Assembly: GCF_042646205.1 (NCBI RefSeq)
Contig: NZ_JBHRTF010000003.1
Location: forward strand, 558,001-622,000
Length of the DNA stretch: 64,000 bases
Direction: 5' to 3'
Source: Cellvibrio fontiphilus_A
GTDB taxonomy: Bacteria > Pseudomonadota > Gammaproteobacteria > Pseudomonadales > Cellvibrionaceae
In this document: one piece after another, positions 18,740 through 27,536 of the stretch
Position numbering within the stretch: position 1 is the stretch's first letter
Layout: each line of letters opens with the position of its first letter
Notes under the pieces: model-generated
The model's database searches: none
Told to the model about the DNA's origin: nothing
What the model saw: only the letters and a program-made list of their open reading frames with translations
Program-made: the position numbers and the translations under genes

Positions 18740-19378
18740 ATGTTTTCACTCACCAAAATGCAAATGCCAACACCAGATCAGGCACTCGCCGGGCGCCCCG
18801 AGCCATTGCAGGTTGCCAACAATCATGCGGTTAATGGAACCTGTATTAAACCTCCTTTTCCAGCTGGTTATGAGCAGATCCTGTTTGGTCTTGGTTGTTT
18901 CTGGGGCGCTGAGCGCAAGTTTTGGCAGCAACCGGGTGTATATACAACAGCGGTAGGTTATACCGCTGGTTATACTCCCAATCCTACCTATGAAGAAGTG
19001 TGCAGTGGTTTAACCGGCCACAATGAGGTGGTTTTAGTTGTGTTTAACCCTGCAGTAACCTCGCTAGATAAATTGTTGGCTGTGTTTTGGGAGTCTCACA
19101 ATCCGACCCAGGGCATGCGTCAGGGGAATGATCGCGGTACACAATATCGTTCGGGTATTTATTACTTCAATGATTCACAAAAGGAATTGGCTGAGCAAAC
19201 CCGAGTGGCTTATCAGGCAGCGCTGAATCAAAAAAATATTGGCGCTATTACGACAGAAATATTACCTGCTACTGAGTTTTATTATGCGGAAACTTACCAT
19301 CAACAATATTTGCATAAAAACCCTGGCGGTTATTGTGGTTTAGGCGGTACAGGCGTTTGTTATGCAGACGACTTTTAG
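18740..19378 (+). CDS. msrA: Peptide methionine sulfoxide reductase A
   Basis: MsrA reduces methionine-S-sulfoxide in oxidised proteins. The 212-residue protein has the catalytic GCFWGAE motif with Cys53 and the conserved YTPNPTYEEVCSGLTGHNE and FWESHNPTQGMRQGNDRGTQYRS regions (split here for length). Recycling cysteines lie at the C-terminus in GGYCGLGGTGVCY. The N-terminal 45 residues form the usual MsrA extension. GGGAG lies nine bases before the ATG. Confidence 0.94.
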   Translation: MFSLTKMQMPTPDQALAGRPEPLQVANNHAVNGTCIKPPFPAGYEQILFGLGCFWGAERKFWQQPGVYTTAVGYTAGYTPNPTYEEVCSGLTGHNEVVLVVFNPAVTSLDKLLAVFWESHNPTQGMRQGNDRGTQYRSGIYYFNDSQKELAEQTRVAYQAALNQKNIGAITTEILPATEFYYAETYHQQYLHKNPGGYCGLGGTGVCYADDF

Positions 19379-19470
19379 ATTTCCTAAAAGCGTTAATTGA
19401 TAATAATTGTTTCTGCGCCAATATTTTTTCTTGAGGCCTTAATTAATAGACATACATAAACAGGAATTTT

Positions 19471-19542
19471 ATGCTCAGTAGAACTGCTCGTTGTTCGCAG
19501 GGCAGGTTAAGTCAGCTAATTTTTATCTTAAAAAGGAGTTAG
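19471..19542 (+). other. Possible 23-codon leader ORF upstream of the 136-residue protein gene
   Basis: An ATG at 19471 with AGGA six bases upstream opens a 23-residue frame (MLSRTARCSQGRLSQLIFIL...) whose TAG stop lies directly after the AAGGAG ribosome-binding site of the next gene. The arrangement would allow translational coupling, but a frame this short could be chance. Confidence 0.25.
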
Positions 19543-19544
19543 TT

Positions 19545-19955
19545 ATGGCAGTTACTAGAATCAAGTTTGTCACTATTGTTGGTGCGCGTGGCGGTAGTGT
19601 TGCTAATGTAGATCTGGAATTAACTGTGATGGGGAGTAGTTGGGAGTCTATTAATGGACAGTTCCCGGGAGCAGTTAAAGAAACAATTATTGATTTGCCC
19701 GATTCTGTTTCAATAAATAATTTCAATGTTGATCTTTTTGATATTCACGTAGGTTCGATGAGCTCAGATACATCCTGGCTATTACTTGAATCTATTTATA
19801 TCGTCGATGTTAGCCTTGGCAGCCCCAATCAGATATTACTGGGCATACCCAACTGGCCCAAGAACCTCTGGTTCTGTAAGCAGCAACAATCGATTAGCGG
19901 TGGTTATGTGGTGACGGGTTGTAATTTGGGTGTTATTGCCAAAATGGCTAATTAA
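19545..19955 (+). CDS. Hypothetical 136-residue beta-rich protein
   Basis: The start at 19545 has a strong AAGGAG five bases upstream, and the gene is followed by an excellent terminator, so it is very likely expressed on its own. The protein has no signal peptide or membrane segment and is rich in alternating beta-type segments (IKFVTIVGARGGSVANVDL, DTSWLLLESIYIVDVSL). The W-x-L-E-S-I pattern recalls PLAT/LH2-type beta-sandwiches, but I do not recognise it with confidence. The C-terminal half holds two cysteines and several tryptophans. It stands alone between msrA and cysH, and the neighbours give no hint. Function unknown. Confidence 0.65.
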   Translation: MAVTRIKFVTIVGARGGSVANVDLELTVMGSSWESINGQFPGAVKETIIDLPDSVSINNFNVDLFDIHVGSMSSDTSWLLLESIYIVDVSLGSPNQILLGIPNWPKNLWFCKQQQSISGGYVVTGCNLGVIAKMAN

Positions 19956-19994
19956 AATCTGGGGTTGATGTTTATTTTTCCTCAGGTGTGATTA

Positions 19995-20034
19995 AACAAA
20001 ACGCCCGGCTTTTTTGGCCGGGCGTTTTGTTTTT
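19995..20034. terminator. Strong bidirectional terminator (hypothetical gene / cysH)
   Basis: A long stem with arms AACAAAACGCCCGGC and GCCGGGCGTTTTGTT-like sequence around a T loop ends in a T run. It lies between convergent genes. Confidence 0.88.
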
Positions 20035-20066
20035 AGGTATTGTTAAAAAATTTGATTAGCAACTGG

Positions 20067-20789
20067 TTAATTAACATTGCCGGCATGTAAACCACATTCT
20101 TTTTTTGTGGCTTCTTCCCACCACCAGCGGCCTTCGCGCTCATGTTGACCTGGGGCAACCGGGCGGGTGCAAGGCTCGCAACCGATGGAGATAAAACCGC
20201 GTTCGTGCAGTTCGTTGTAGGGCACTTCGCACATGCGAATATAGTCCCAGACTTCTTTGGATGACCAATTGGCCAGCGGATTAAACTTGGTTAGTGTGTC
20301 GCCCGGGCGTGCAAATAGTTTGTCGTCTTGAATGACGGGGATTTCGGCGCGAGTTGGGCTTTGGTCTTTACGTTGGCCGGTGATCCAGGCATCTACTGTC
20401 AGTAGTTTTTTTCGCAGCGGCTCAATTTTCCGGATGCCACAGCACTCTTTATGATCGTCTTCGTAAAAGCTGAACAAGCCTTTTTCCTGCACCAGTTTAC
20501 GCACGGCTTCGCCGTCCGGTGATACAACATCAATCTTAATGCCGTAATGTTTGCGCACCTTTTCAATAAAGCGATAGGTTTCCGGGTGCAGGCGACCGGT
20601 ATCCAAACAGAATACCTGTATATCAGGGCGATAGTTGCGCGCCATTTCAATCAGCGCCACGTCCTCGGCACCACTAAAAGAAATCGCGATGTTTTCGAAT
20701 TGGCTCAGGGCGTATTTGATGATTTTTTGCGGGCTTTCCTGTTGAAGCTTGGCTTCAAGATCAACAAGGTTAATCTGGTTGTCGGTCAT
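20067..20789 (-). CDS. cysH: Adenylylsulfate (APS) reductase, thioredoxin-dependent
   Basis: This enzyme reduces activated sulfate to sulfite in assimilatory sulfate reduction. The 240-residue protein has the PP-loop-like fold (ISFSGAEDVALIEMA), the RKDQSPTR substrate loop and the C-terminal catalytic cysteine in KKECGLH. Two cysteine pairs, ECCGIRK and GCEPCTRP, form the 4Fe-4S site that marks APS reductases of the Pseudomonas/plant type, as opposed to the cluster-free PAPS reductase of E. coli. It lies divergent from thrH, as in Pseudomonas. The specificity for APS is inferred from the cluster motif. Confidence 0.92.
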   Translation of the reverse strand: MTDNQINLVDLEAKLQQESPQKIIKYALSQFENIAISFSGAEDVALIEMARNYRPDIQVFCLDTGRLHPETYRFIEKVRKHYGIKIDVVSPDGEAVRKLVQEKGLFSFYEDDHKECCGIRKIEPLRKKLLTVDAWITGQRKDQSPTRAEIPVIQDDKLFARPGDTLTKFNPLANWSSKEVWDYIRMCEVPYNELHERGFISIGCEPCTRPVAPGQHEREGRWWWEEATKKECGLHAGNVN

Positions 20790-20959
20790 ATTGGCTACTC
20801 ACGGTCGTTCTTTTATGAAGGTGGCTAGGATACCAGAGCAACCACCGGCAGCCCAATTGCTGCGCGGCAGCAGGTTTGCTTTAGCAGGTCAAAAAGGGTA
20901 GATTGCCCGTCACTTATCGATGCTTAACCGCTTAATTATTAACCGTTTTGGAGGTTACT

Positions 20960-21577
20960 GTGGAAATTGCATGCCTGGATTTGGAAGGCGTATTGGTTCC
21001 GGAAATTTGGATTGAATTTGCGAAAGTAACTGGTATTGAAGAGCTGAAAGCCACTACTCGCGATATTCCCGATTACGACGTATTGATGAAACAGCGCATT
21101 CGCATTCTGGAACAGCACAATCTGGGTTTAAAAGAAATTCAGGATGTTATCGCAACCCTCAAGCCACTCGATGGCGCCGTGGAATTTGTGGATTGGCTGC
21201 GCGAGCGCTTTCAGGTGATTATCCTCTCCGATACTTTTTATGAGTTCTCACAACCGCTTATGCGCCAATTGGGTTTCCCAACCCTGTTGTGCCATCGTTT
21301 GAACATCGATGAGCGCGGTATGGTGGCGGGTTATACCCTGCGTCAGCGCGATCCAAAACGTCAGTCGGTATTGGCACTCAAGACTCTTTATTACCGTGTT
21401 ATCGCAGCAGGTGATTCTTACAACGACACCACTATGCTGGGCGAAGCGGATCAGGGGATTTTGTTCCATGCCCCGCAAAATGTGATTGAGCAGTTTCCGC
21501 AATTCCCGGCGGTTCACACCTATGAAGATTTGAAGAAAGAATTTATCAAAGCGAGTAATCGCGAGCTGACGCTCTGA
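20960..21577 (+). CDS. thrH: Phosphoserine phosphatase / phosphoserine:homoserine phosphotransferase
   Basis: ThrH is a HAD-superfamily enzyme that dephosphorylates phosphoserine and can pass the phosphate to homoserine, bypassing ThrB in Pseudomonas. The 205-residue protein has nucleophile motif CLDLEGVLVPE (DxE form typical of ThrH), motif II ILSDTFYEF, and motif IV AAGDSYNDTTML. The GTG at 20960 follows GGAGG and gives the N-terminus VEIACLDLEG and the family length. A more upstream TTG overlaps that ribosome-binding site and is rejected. It is divergent from cysH. Confidence 0.94.
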   Translation: MEIACLDLEGVLVPEIWIEFAKVTGIEELKATTRDIPDYDVLMKQRIRILEQHNLGLKEIQDVIATLKPLDGAVEFVDWLRERFQVIILSDTFYEFSQPLMRQLGFPTLLCHRLNIDERGMVAGYTLRQRDPKRQSVLALKTLYYRVIAAGDSYNDTTMLGEADQGILFHAPQNVIEQFPQFPAVHTYEDLKKEFIKASNRELTL

Positions 21578-21613
21578 TAGGTTGTTCAAAGCCGGAATTC
21601 AAAACGGCGTTTG

Positions 21614-21651
21614 AAAAAAGGGAGCACCTGAACAGGGTGCTCCCTTTTTTT
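21614..21651. terminator. Bidirectional terminator between thrH and the dienelactone hydrolase gene
   Basis: The arms AAAAAAGGGAGCACC and GGTGCTCCCTTTTTT form a perfect 15-bp stem between two convergent genes. Confidence 0.9.
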
Positions 21652-21686
21652 CAACCTTATTTACGCATTCAGGTGCTTGGGTTCGC

Positions 21687-22439
21687 TCAGTAAAGCACGC
21701 GGCGGAACAAACCGATGGCCATTTGGTAACCGAGTAACTGCAACTCGGCATCGTAACGATCACCTTCATCGCGCATAAACGCATGTACGCCGTTAAATTC
21801 ATGCCAGGTAAAATTCACGCCTTTTTCCACCAGGTTTTGATAGACCTTGGCGCGACCTTCCGCAGGAATATGTGGGTCTTGTTTGCCCCAAATCATTTGT
21901 AATTCGCCTTTTATATCACCGGTGCGGGTCAGGCTTTCGTTGCCGGGGTTGGATGGCGTTAAACCCGAATGAATATCTGTGGCATAAAAACAACTGGTGG
22001 CTGCAATGGCCGGGTGAAGTGCTGCGCGATAGGCCAAACCGCCGCCCAAACAAAAACCCATTGCGCCGATTTTGCCTGAGTAGTAATCCAGCGTTTGCAC
22101 ATAATCAATCATCGCCTGGGTATCGGTATCATGCGCCTCCAGCGTTTTGGCGACTTTATCCGCATTGCCCTTATCGCGGCCCGCATCGTCGTAGCCCAAC
22201 ACAGTGCCTATGGGATTAAGCTCATGGAAAACCTCGGGTACTATCACAATAAAACCATGGCCAGCCATGATTTGTGCGCTGCGGCGAATAGGGGCGGTTT
22301 GCTGGAATATTTCCGAATAAAGAATAATGGCTGGAAATTTTTTTCCGGCAGTTTCGTTGGTTGCTTTAGGGCGATAGACATAGCAGCGCATTAAACCCGT
22401 AGGTGTGTTCAGGTCTATTTGGTGATCCTGGATAAGCAT
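21687..22439 (-). CDS. Dienelactone hydrolase family protein
   Basis: The 250-residue cytoplasmic alpha/beta hydrolase has the dienelactone-hydrolase nucleophile elbow with cysteine in IGAMGFCLGGGLAYR, a predicted acid in IWGKQDPHIPAEGR and a histidine in NGVHAFMRDEGDR. Such enzymes hydrolyse dienelactones in ring-cleavage pathways, but many family members are general carboxyl-ester hydrolases, and no aromatic-degradation genes lie nearby. GAGGAG is found upstream of the ATG. It lies between thrH and pabB, where pseudomonads have those two adjacent, so it may be an insertion into that pair. Confidence 0.85.
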   Translation of the reverse strand: MLIQDHQIDLNTPTGLMRCYVYRPKATNETAGKKFPAIILYSEIFQQTAPIRRSAQIMAGHGFIVIVPEVFHELNPIGTVLGYDDAGRDKGNADKVAKTLEAHDTDTQAMIDYVQTLDYYSGKIGAMGFCLGGGLAYRAALHPAIAATSCFYATDIHSGLTPSNPGNESLTRTGDIKGELQMIWGKQDPHIPAEGRAKVYQNLVEKGVNFTWHEFNGVHAFMRDEGDRYDAELQLLGYQMAIGLFRRVLY

Positions 22440-22510
22440 TATTTTCTCCTCTATTGATGGGTAGATGTTTTTTTAATTGGCACTGAGTTTTCGGAATTCG
22501 GGCTACAAGT

Positions 22511-23944
22511 TTAAGAGCCAAACACTTTTTCAAGCGTATCCATCAGCACTTTAACTTTAGCGATTGACTCGCGATATTCCTGTTCGCTTTCCGAGTCGGC
22601 CACAATGCCGCCGCCGCCCCAACAATGTATTTTATTGCCGTCGCACACCAGAGTGCGGATGGCAATGCTGGTGTCCATTTGCCCGTCAGCGCTGATATAA
22701 CCCAGGCTGCCGCAATAAACTGAGCGGCGAGTTGGCTCCAGTTCTTCGATTATTTCCATAGCGCGAATTTTAGGCGCGCCGGTGATGCTGCCGCCGGGAA
22801 AGGCATCACGCAGTAACGCTATGGCAGACGCGTTAGGGCGCAGCTCGCCGGTGACGGTACTTACCAGATGGTGCACGTTGGCAAAGGTTTGCAGCTCACA
22901 GAGTTCAGGCACCTGCACTGCATCACAGTGTTTGCTCAGGTCGTTGCGCAGTAAATCCACAATCATCACATTCTCGGCGCGATTCTTTTGACTCTGTTGC
23001 AGCCAATAAGCGTTGGCTGCATCTTCTTCGGGGGTGTTGCCCCGTTTAATGGTGCCTTTAATGGGCTTGGTCTCTACCGTCTTACCCTTGACCCGAATGA
23101 ATCGCTCCGGTGACAAACTCAATATGGCACCAGCCTCCAGTTGCATAAAGCCGGAAAAAGGCGAGGGCAAAGCCTTGCGCAATGCGAGGTAGGCGATAAA
23201 GGGGTCACCACTAAATTCTGCCGTGAATCGCTGGGCAAAATTGACTTGATAACAATCGCCTGCACGAATGTAATCCTGAATTTTGGCCAGGGCGTGATGG
23301 TATTGATCGACATTAAGATTGCTTTCAAACTTATTGATTTTGAATGATTTTTGATCTGACTTAATGTCGTTTATAGAATCGTGAAACCACGCGCCAGCTG
23401 AGGCAGAAAGGCATAACTGCTCAATTTCCAAAAAGTTATAAGGCGATCCGGATTCGTTGGCCAGTGCTTCATTGATAACCAGATAGGCCGTTTGTTGCTG
23501 ATGATCCTGGATGACTGCCCAAGGATAAATACCAATCGCCATGCTTGGCAGGGAAATATCATCCAGAGCAAGGCTGGGTAATTGCTCCAGGCGGCGGCCA
23601 AGGTCATAGCCAAAATAGCCCAGTGCACCGCCTACAAAAGGCATCCGCGGTTGTACAGTCTGCAATTGCAGGGGCAGGTGTTGTTTGAGCAGCTCAAAGG
23701 GATCTTGGTTTGAAGTTACTTCACGGCCATCCATGTGGCGAATCAGGGTGGTGTCACCACGTGTTTGCAGCAGACATTGCGGCGCTGCCGCAACTAGATC
23801 AAAACGGCCATAGCTGCTGCCGGGGTGGCCGGAATCTAACCAAATAGCGCCCGGTAGATGGCGCAAAATAGCGAACCAAAACGCTGGGTCTTGCTGATAA
23901 ACCAGCGGGACTATACGGGGATTTGTAAGGCTAAAATCGGGCAT
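22511..23944 (-). CDS. pabB: Aminodeoxychorismate synthase component I
   Basis: PabB, with the PabA glutaminase, makes 4-amino-4-deoxychorismate for folate synthesis. The 477-residue protein has the chorismate-binding fold: N-terminal Anth_synt_I region (residues about 15-150, ending MPFVGGALGYFGYDLGR) and C-terminal domain with YQVNFAQRF, LSPERFI, KPIKGTIKRG, PGGSITGAPKIRAMEIIEEL and YCGSLGYIS. The PIKGT lysine fits PabB, where TrpE has PIAGT alanine. The pabA partner is not in the window. Confidence 0.93.
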   Translation of the reverse strand: MPDFSLTNPRIVPLVYQQDPAFWFAILRHLPGAIWLDSGHPGSSYGRFDLVAAAPQCLLQTRGDTTLIRHMDGREVTSNQDPFELLKQHLPLQLQTVQPRMPFVGGALGYFGYDLGRRLEQLPSLALDDISLPSMAIGIYPWAVIQDHQQQTAYLVINEALANESGSPYNFLEIEQLCLSASAGAWFHDSINDIKSDQKSFKINKFESNLNVDQYHHALAKIQDYIRAGDCYQVNFAQRFTAEFSGDPFIAYLALRKALPSPFSGFMQLEAGAILSLSPERFIRVKGKTVETKPIKGTIKRGNTPEEDAANAYWLQQSQKNRAENVMIVDLLRNDLSKHCDAVQVPELCELQTFANVHHLVSTVTGELRPNASAIALLRDAFPGGSITGAPKIRAMEIIEELEPTRRSVYCGSLGYISADGQMDTSIAIRTLVCDGNKIHCWGGGGIVADSESEQEYRESIAKVKVLMDTLEKVFGS

Positions 23945-24097
23945 GGAATCTCGTCGGGCGGTGCCGTTGCAGGGCTTGCATTCTACCTTATCCCTCGGCG
24001 GCTGGGTTACATGGACTTTGATGCCAAGCCCGTTTAAGCTGCCTCGGATTTAATTGCGTTTTATCGCGTAAGTACTCGTCAATTAAGGATTAACTTC

Positions 24098-24727
24098 ATG
24101 GATATCCTCGTTTTCATTCTTGCTGCCGGTATCGGCGGCATGGCCGCCTGGCAGGCATTCAAATGGCGTTATGCCAAAAAAATATCGGCGCCAAAACAGG
24201 ATTTGGCGCAGGAGTCTATGGTGTTGCTGGAACGCATCGAAAAGGTATTTAAAGTTGTGCTCGCCGAGGGTTATTTCACCGAGATATACGACCATAAATC
24301 CAAAAAGGATTTTTTTGGTTTGTTTAAAACCAATAGCAAAGCGCTGGTGGTTGCCAAAGCAAAAGTCGCCGTGGGTTATGACTTTGGCAAAATGCGTTTT
24401 CGTCGCGATCACGCCAGCCGCACCTTGGTAGTAGAGCATTTTGCCGACCCCGAGATCATCGCTATAGATACGGATTACACCTTTTATGACATCAATCAGG
24501 GGCTGCTCAATAAATTCGATAATGAGGATTACACCGAAATTTTGGCCGAAGCTAAAAAGTTGATGCAAGAAAAAGCGCAAGCGAGTGAACTGCCGGATAT
24601 TGCGCAAAAACAAATTGAATTAATGATGCAGCAGCTCTGCGCTTCGGTGGGCTGGCAACTGGAGCATGAAAAGGTATTGGAGCCGATAAAAACCTTACAA
24701 GTACAGATAGATGACAATAAACAATAA
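24098..24727 (+). CDS. DUF4230 family membrane-anchored protein
   Basis: The 209-residue protein has one N-terminal membrane segment (residues about 2-18) and a soluble DUF4230 domain with the family pattern ALVVAKAKVAVGYDFGKM around residue 85 and IDTDYTFYDINQGLLNKF around residue 125. The function of DUF4230 proteins is not known. It starts a same-strand set with the DUF2339 and DUF3999 genes, with only nine bases to the next start. AAGGA precedes the ATG. Confidence 0.75.
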   Translation: MDILVFILAAGIGGMAAWQAFKWRYAKKISAPKQDLAQESMVLLERIEKVFKVVLAEGYFTEIYDHKSKKDFFGLFKTNSKALVVAKAKVAVGYDFGKMRFRRDHASRTLVVEHFADPEIIAIDTDYTFYDINQGLLNKFDNEDYTEILAEAKKLMQEKAQASELPDIAQKQIELMMQQLCASVGWQLEHEKVLEPIKTLQVQIDDNKQ

Positions 24728-24736
24728 GGAATTGTT

Positions 24737-27487
24737 ATGGCGCTATTAATTATTTTTTCCCTGATTGGTGTAGGCCTGGGCGAGGTTATTTTTTATCAAC
24801 ATGGTTGGCTTATCGGCGGTATTTTTGGTTTTTTAATCACAAAAATACTCCAGCAAGGGGCTCAGCTTAATCGTCTTGAAAGCGAGGTCAGGAACTTACA
24901 GGTTTCGCCGGTTAAACCGCCTGAATTGCAGCCAGTTGCACCTGTTGAGTCGCCAGTTCCTGCTGCACCGGCGGTAAGTACAGAAACCACAACCTCTGTT
25001 GCGACTGCGCAGACCACAGTGTCTGCAGTGCCATCCTTGGAGGAGCGTTTAAGAGCACAGGGTGTTGAACTGCCAGAGCCACAAGCGCCGATTACGCCAC
25101 CGCTCGGAGCGTCAGTTCAGCGGCCGCCACGTCAACCGAATGCAGTGGAAAAGGCGGCAGAAAAATTTCAAAGCTATCTCAAAAACTTTTTTACCCAGGG
25201 CAATCCCATAGTGCGTATTGGTATGGTGGTTATGCTTTTTGGGTTGAGCTTTTTGGTGAAGTACGCGGCAAACCAAGGCATGTTCCCGCTGGAGTTGCGT
25301 ATGGCAATTGTTGCCCTGATTGCCTTTGCGTTAATTGTTGTTGGCTGGAAAACCCGCGCTCGCGAAGGCGGTTATGGTTTGGTTTTGCAAGGGGGCGGTA
25401 TAGCGGCAATTTATCTCACCCTGTTTGCCGCAGCAAAAATGTATGCCTTTATGCCGGCGGGTGTAGCGCTGGTGTTAATGCTGCTGGTTGTTGCCTTGGG
25501 TGTATTGTTGGCTGTACTGCAGAATGCGCAAGTATTAGCGCTCATGGCCACCGCGGGTGGTTTTCTCGCGCCCATCCTTACCTCTGACGGTTCTGGCAAC
25601 CATATTGGTCTGTTCAGTTTTTATTTGTTGCTTAATCTTGGCATTCTCGCCATTGCCTGGTTTAAAACCTGGCGTTTACTGAACTGGGTAGGTTTTGTAT
25701 TTACCTTTGTAATCACCTCGCTCTGGGGTGTATTGAAATATGAGCCGCAATTCTATGCCAGTACCCAACCATTTTTACTGGCGTTTTTTGCACTTTATTT
25801 GTGTGTATCTATTTTATTTTCACTCAAACAACCGCCCAACCTTAGAGGCTTGGTGGATGGCAGCCTGATTTTTGGTTTACCCATTGTTGGCTTTGGTTTG
25901 CAAACTGCTCTGCTAAAACACACGGAGTATGGGCTTGCTATTAGTGCGCTACTGCTCGCGGTCATTTACATCGCGCTGGCGCGTGGACTTTGGGCCAAGT
26001 ACCAACAAACTCATCGCGTGTTGATTGAATCTTTTATTGCGCTGGGTGTGACGTTTGCGACGCTCACCATTCCCCTGGCGTTGGATGCACAGTGGACATC
26101 GGCAACCTGGGCGTTAGAAGCGGCTGGTTTGATTTGGGTGGGCCTGCGTCAGCAGCGCTTATTACCACGTTGCGCTGGTTACTTGCTTTATATCGCTGCA
26201 GCCATGTCGCTCTTGGTGGATGGTGTGAGCGCGGGTGCGCAGCCCATAATTCGTGGTGATTTTATTGGCATCTTGATATTAATCCTCGCTGCCATGGCAA
26301 TTGCATTTCTTGCGTATCGTTTTAATGCGCTGCTGCTGCGCGGCGAAAAAAATCTCAGTCAGATTGCGCAAATTATTGGTTGGCTGTGGTGGTTGCATGC
26401 GGGTTATATGGAGCTGATGGCGCATTTACCCGGCGAGCAACAATTTGCGGCATTGATCAGTTTCTTTGCGTTGTCAGTGATTGCCGTTAGTTGGCTAAGT
26501 AAAACCTTGGCTTGGCCCTCGTTTGCCACTTTGGGCTTTTGGTTGCTTCCTTTAACTTCGCTGTGGGCGCTGCGCAATTTTGGTGAAGGTTTATTTATTG
26601 GTTACAACCTGCACCCATCGCAGGGCTGGGCGCTTCTGGCGCTTGGGTTATTTTTTGCAGTTCAATACCGCTTTTTATGGGCTCGGCGTGAATTGTCTGC
26701 TTGCGGATTGCTGAGTGTGTGGCATGTACTGACGGCCTGGTTTTTATTTACGCTTATTTATTGGGAGGCGAGCTACTGGCAAGGTGTTATGCAGTGGCAG
26801 GGCACTAGTTCAGCGGTTTTGTGGTTTGTGTGTTTGGTTGTGCCGCTAATCGCGCTATTAAATCTCACCAATAAAACAATTTGGCCTTTTGCAGCTTATC
26901 CGGCGGATTATAAAAATTTAATTCCAGCGCCTTTATTGTTGCTGTTGTTTGGTTGGTTTTTATTGGCATGTCGCTCGACCGGCATTACTACGCAAATGTA
27001 TTTGCCACTGCTCAACCCACTGGATCTGGCTCAAGCTGCCGTGGTTGTTATTGTTGCTTACGCCATTAAACGCGACTTCGTTAATTTGCAAAGTGCACCG
27101 GCTCAATGGCGTTACGGTTTATTGGGTGGTTTAGGGTTTGTGTGGATTAACCTAGTGCTGCTCAGGGCCATACATCACTACGCACAGGTCGATTACACCC
27201 CAACTGTTATGTGGAATTCGGCCATAGTGCAAATGTCGCTTTCTATATTGTGGGCAATTTGTGCGTTGGTAGTGATGAACCTTTCGCGCCGTTGGCAAAT
27301 TCGCAACCTTTGGTTATTGGGGGCTGCTTTATTGGGTGTGATAGTCGCCAAACTTTTCCTGAAAGATTTAAGTGGCGCCGGGACTTTGGCCGGTGTGGTT
27401 TCGTTTATGGCCGTAGGTGCATTGATGTTGTTAATTGGCTATTTGTCACCGATTCCGGCCAAAGCACAGCCTAATGATGCGCAATAA
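24737..27487 (+). CDS. DUF2339 family polytopic membrane protein
   Basis: This 916-residue integral membrane protein has one N-terminal helix, then a coiled-coil/proline-alanine-rich cytoplasmic linker (about residues 38-130, VAPVESPVPAAPAV and similar), then some two dozen hydrophobic helices from residue 155 to the C-terminus. The NPIVRIGMVVMLFGLSFLVKY start of the membrane block is typical of DUF2339. The family has no assigned activity. The downstream DUF3999 gene is its usual partner, pointing to a shared envelope function. AAGGA lies before the ATG. Confidence 0.82.
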   Translation: MALLIIFSLIGVGLGEVIFYQHGWLIGGIFGFLITKILQQGAQLNRLESEVRNLQVSPVKPPELQPVAPVESPVPAAPAVSTETTTSVATAQTTVSAVPSLEERLRAQGVELPEPQAPITPPLGASVQRPPRQPNAVEKAAEKFQSYLKNFFTQGNPIVRIGMVVMLFGLSFLVKYAANQGMFPLELRMAIVALIAFALIVVGWKTRAREGGYGLVLQGGGIAAIYLTLFAAAKMYAFMPAGVALVLMLLVVALGVLLAVLQNAQVLALMATAGGFLAPILTSDGSGNHIGLFSFYLLLNLGILAIAWFKTWRLLNWVGFVFTFVITSLWGVLKYEPQFYASTQPFLLAFFALYLCVSILFSLKQPPNLRGLVDGSLIFGLPIVGFGLQTALLKHTEYGLAISALLLAVIYIALARGLWAKYQQTHRVLIESFIALGVTFATLTIPLALDAQWTSATWALEAAGLIWVGLRQQRLLPRCAGYLLYIAAAMSLLVDGVSAGAQPIIRGDFIGILILILAAMAIAFLAYRFNALLLRGEKNLSQIAQIIGWLWWLHAGYMELMAHLPGEQQFAALISFFALSVIAVSWLSKTLAWPSFATLGFWLLPLTSLWALRNFGEGLFIGYNLHPSQGWALLALGLFFAVQYRFLWARRELSACGLLSVWHVLTAWFLFTLIYWEASYWQGVMQWQGTSSAVLWFVCLVVPLIALLNLTNKTIWPFAAYPADYKNLIPAPLLLLLFGWFLLACRSTGITTQMYLPLLNPLDLAQAAVVVIVAYAIKRDFVNLQSAPAQWRYGLLGGLGFVWINLVLLRAIHHYAQVDYTPTVMWNSAIVQMSLSILWAICALVVMNLSRRWQIRNLWLLGAALLGVIVAKLFLKDLSGAGTLAGVVSFMAVGALMLLIGYLSPIPAKAQPNDAQ

Positions 27488-27536
27488 GCGCAGCAATTTC
27501 TGTGTAATTAGTTTGCAAACCTGTGAAGAGGTAAGA

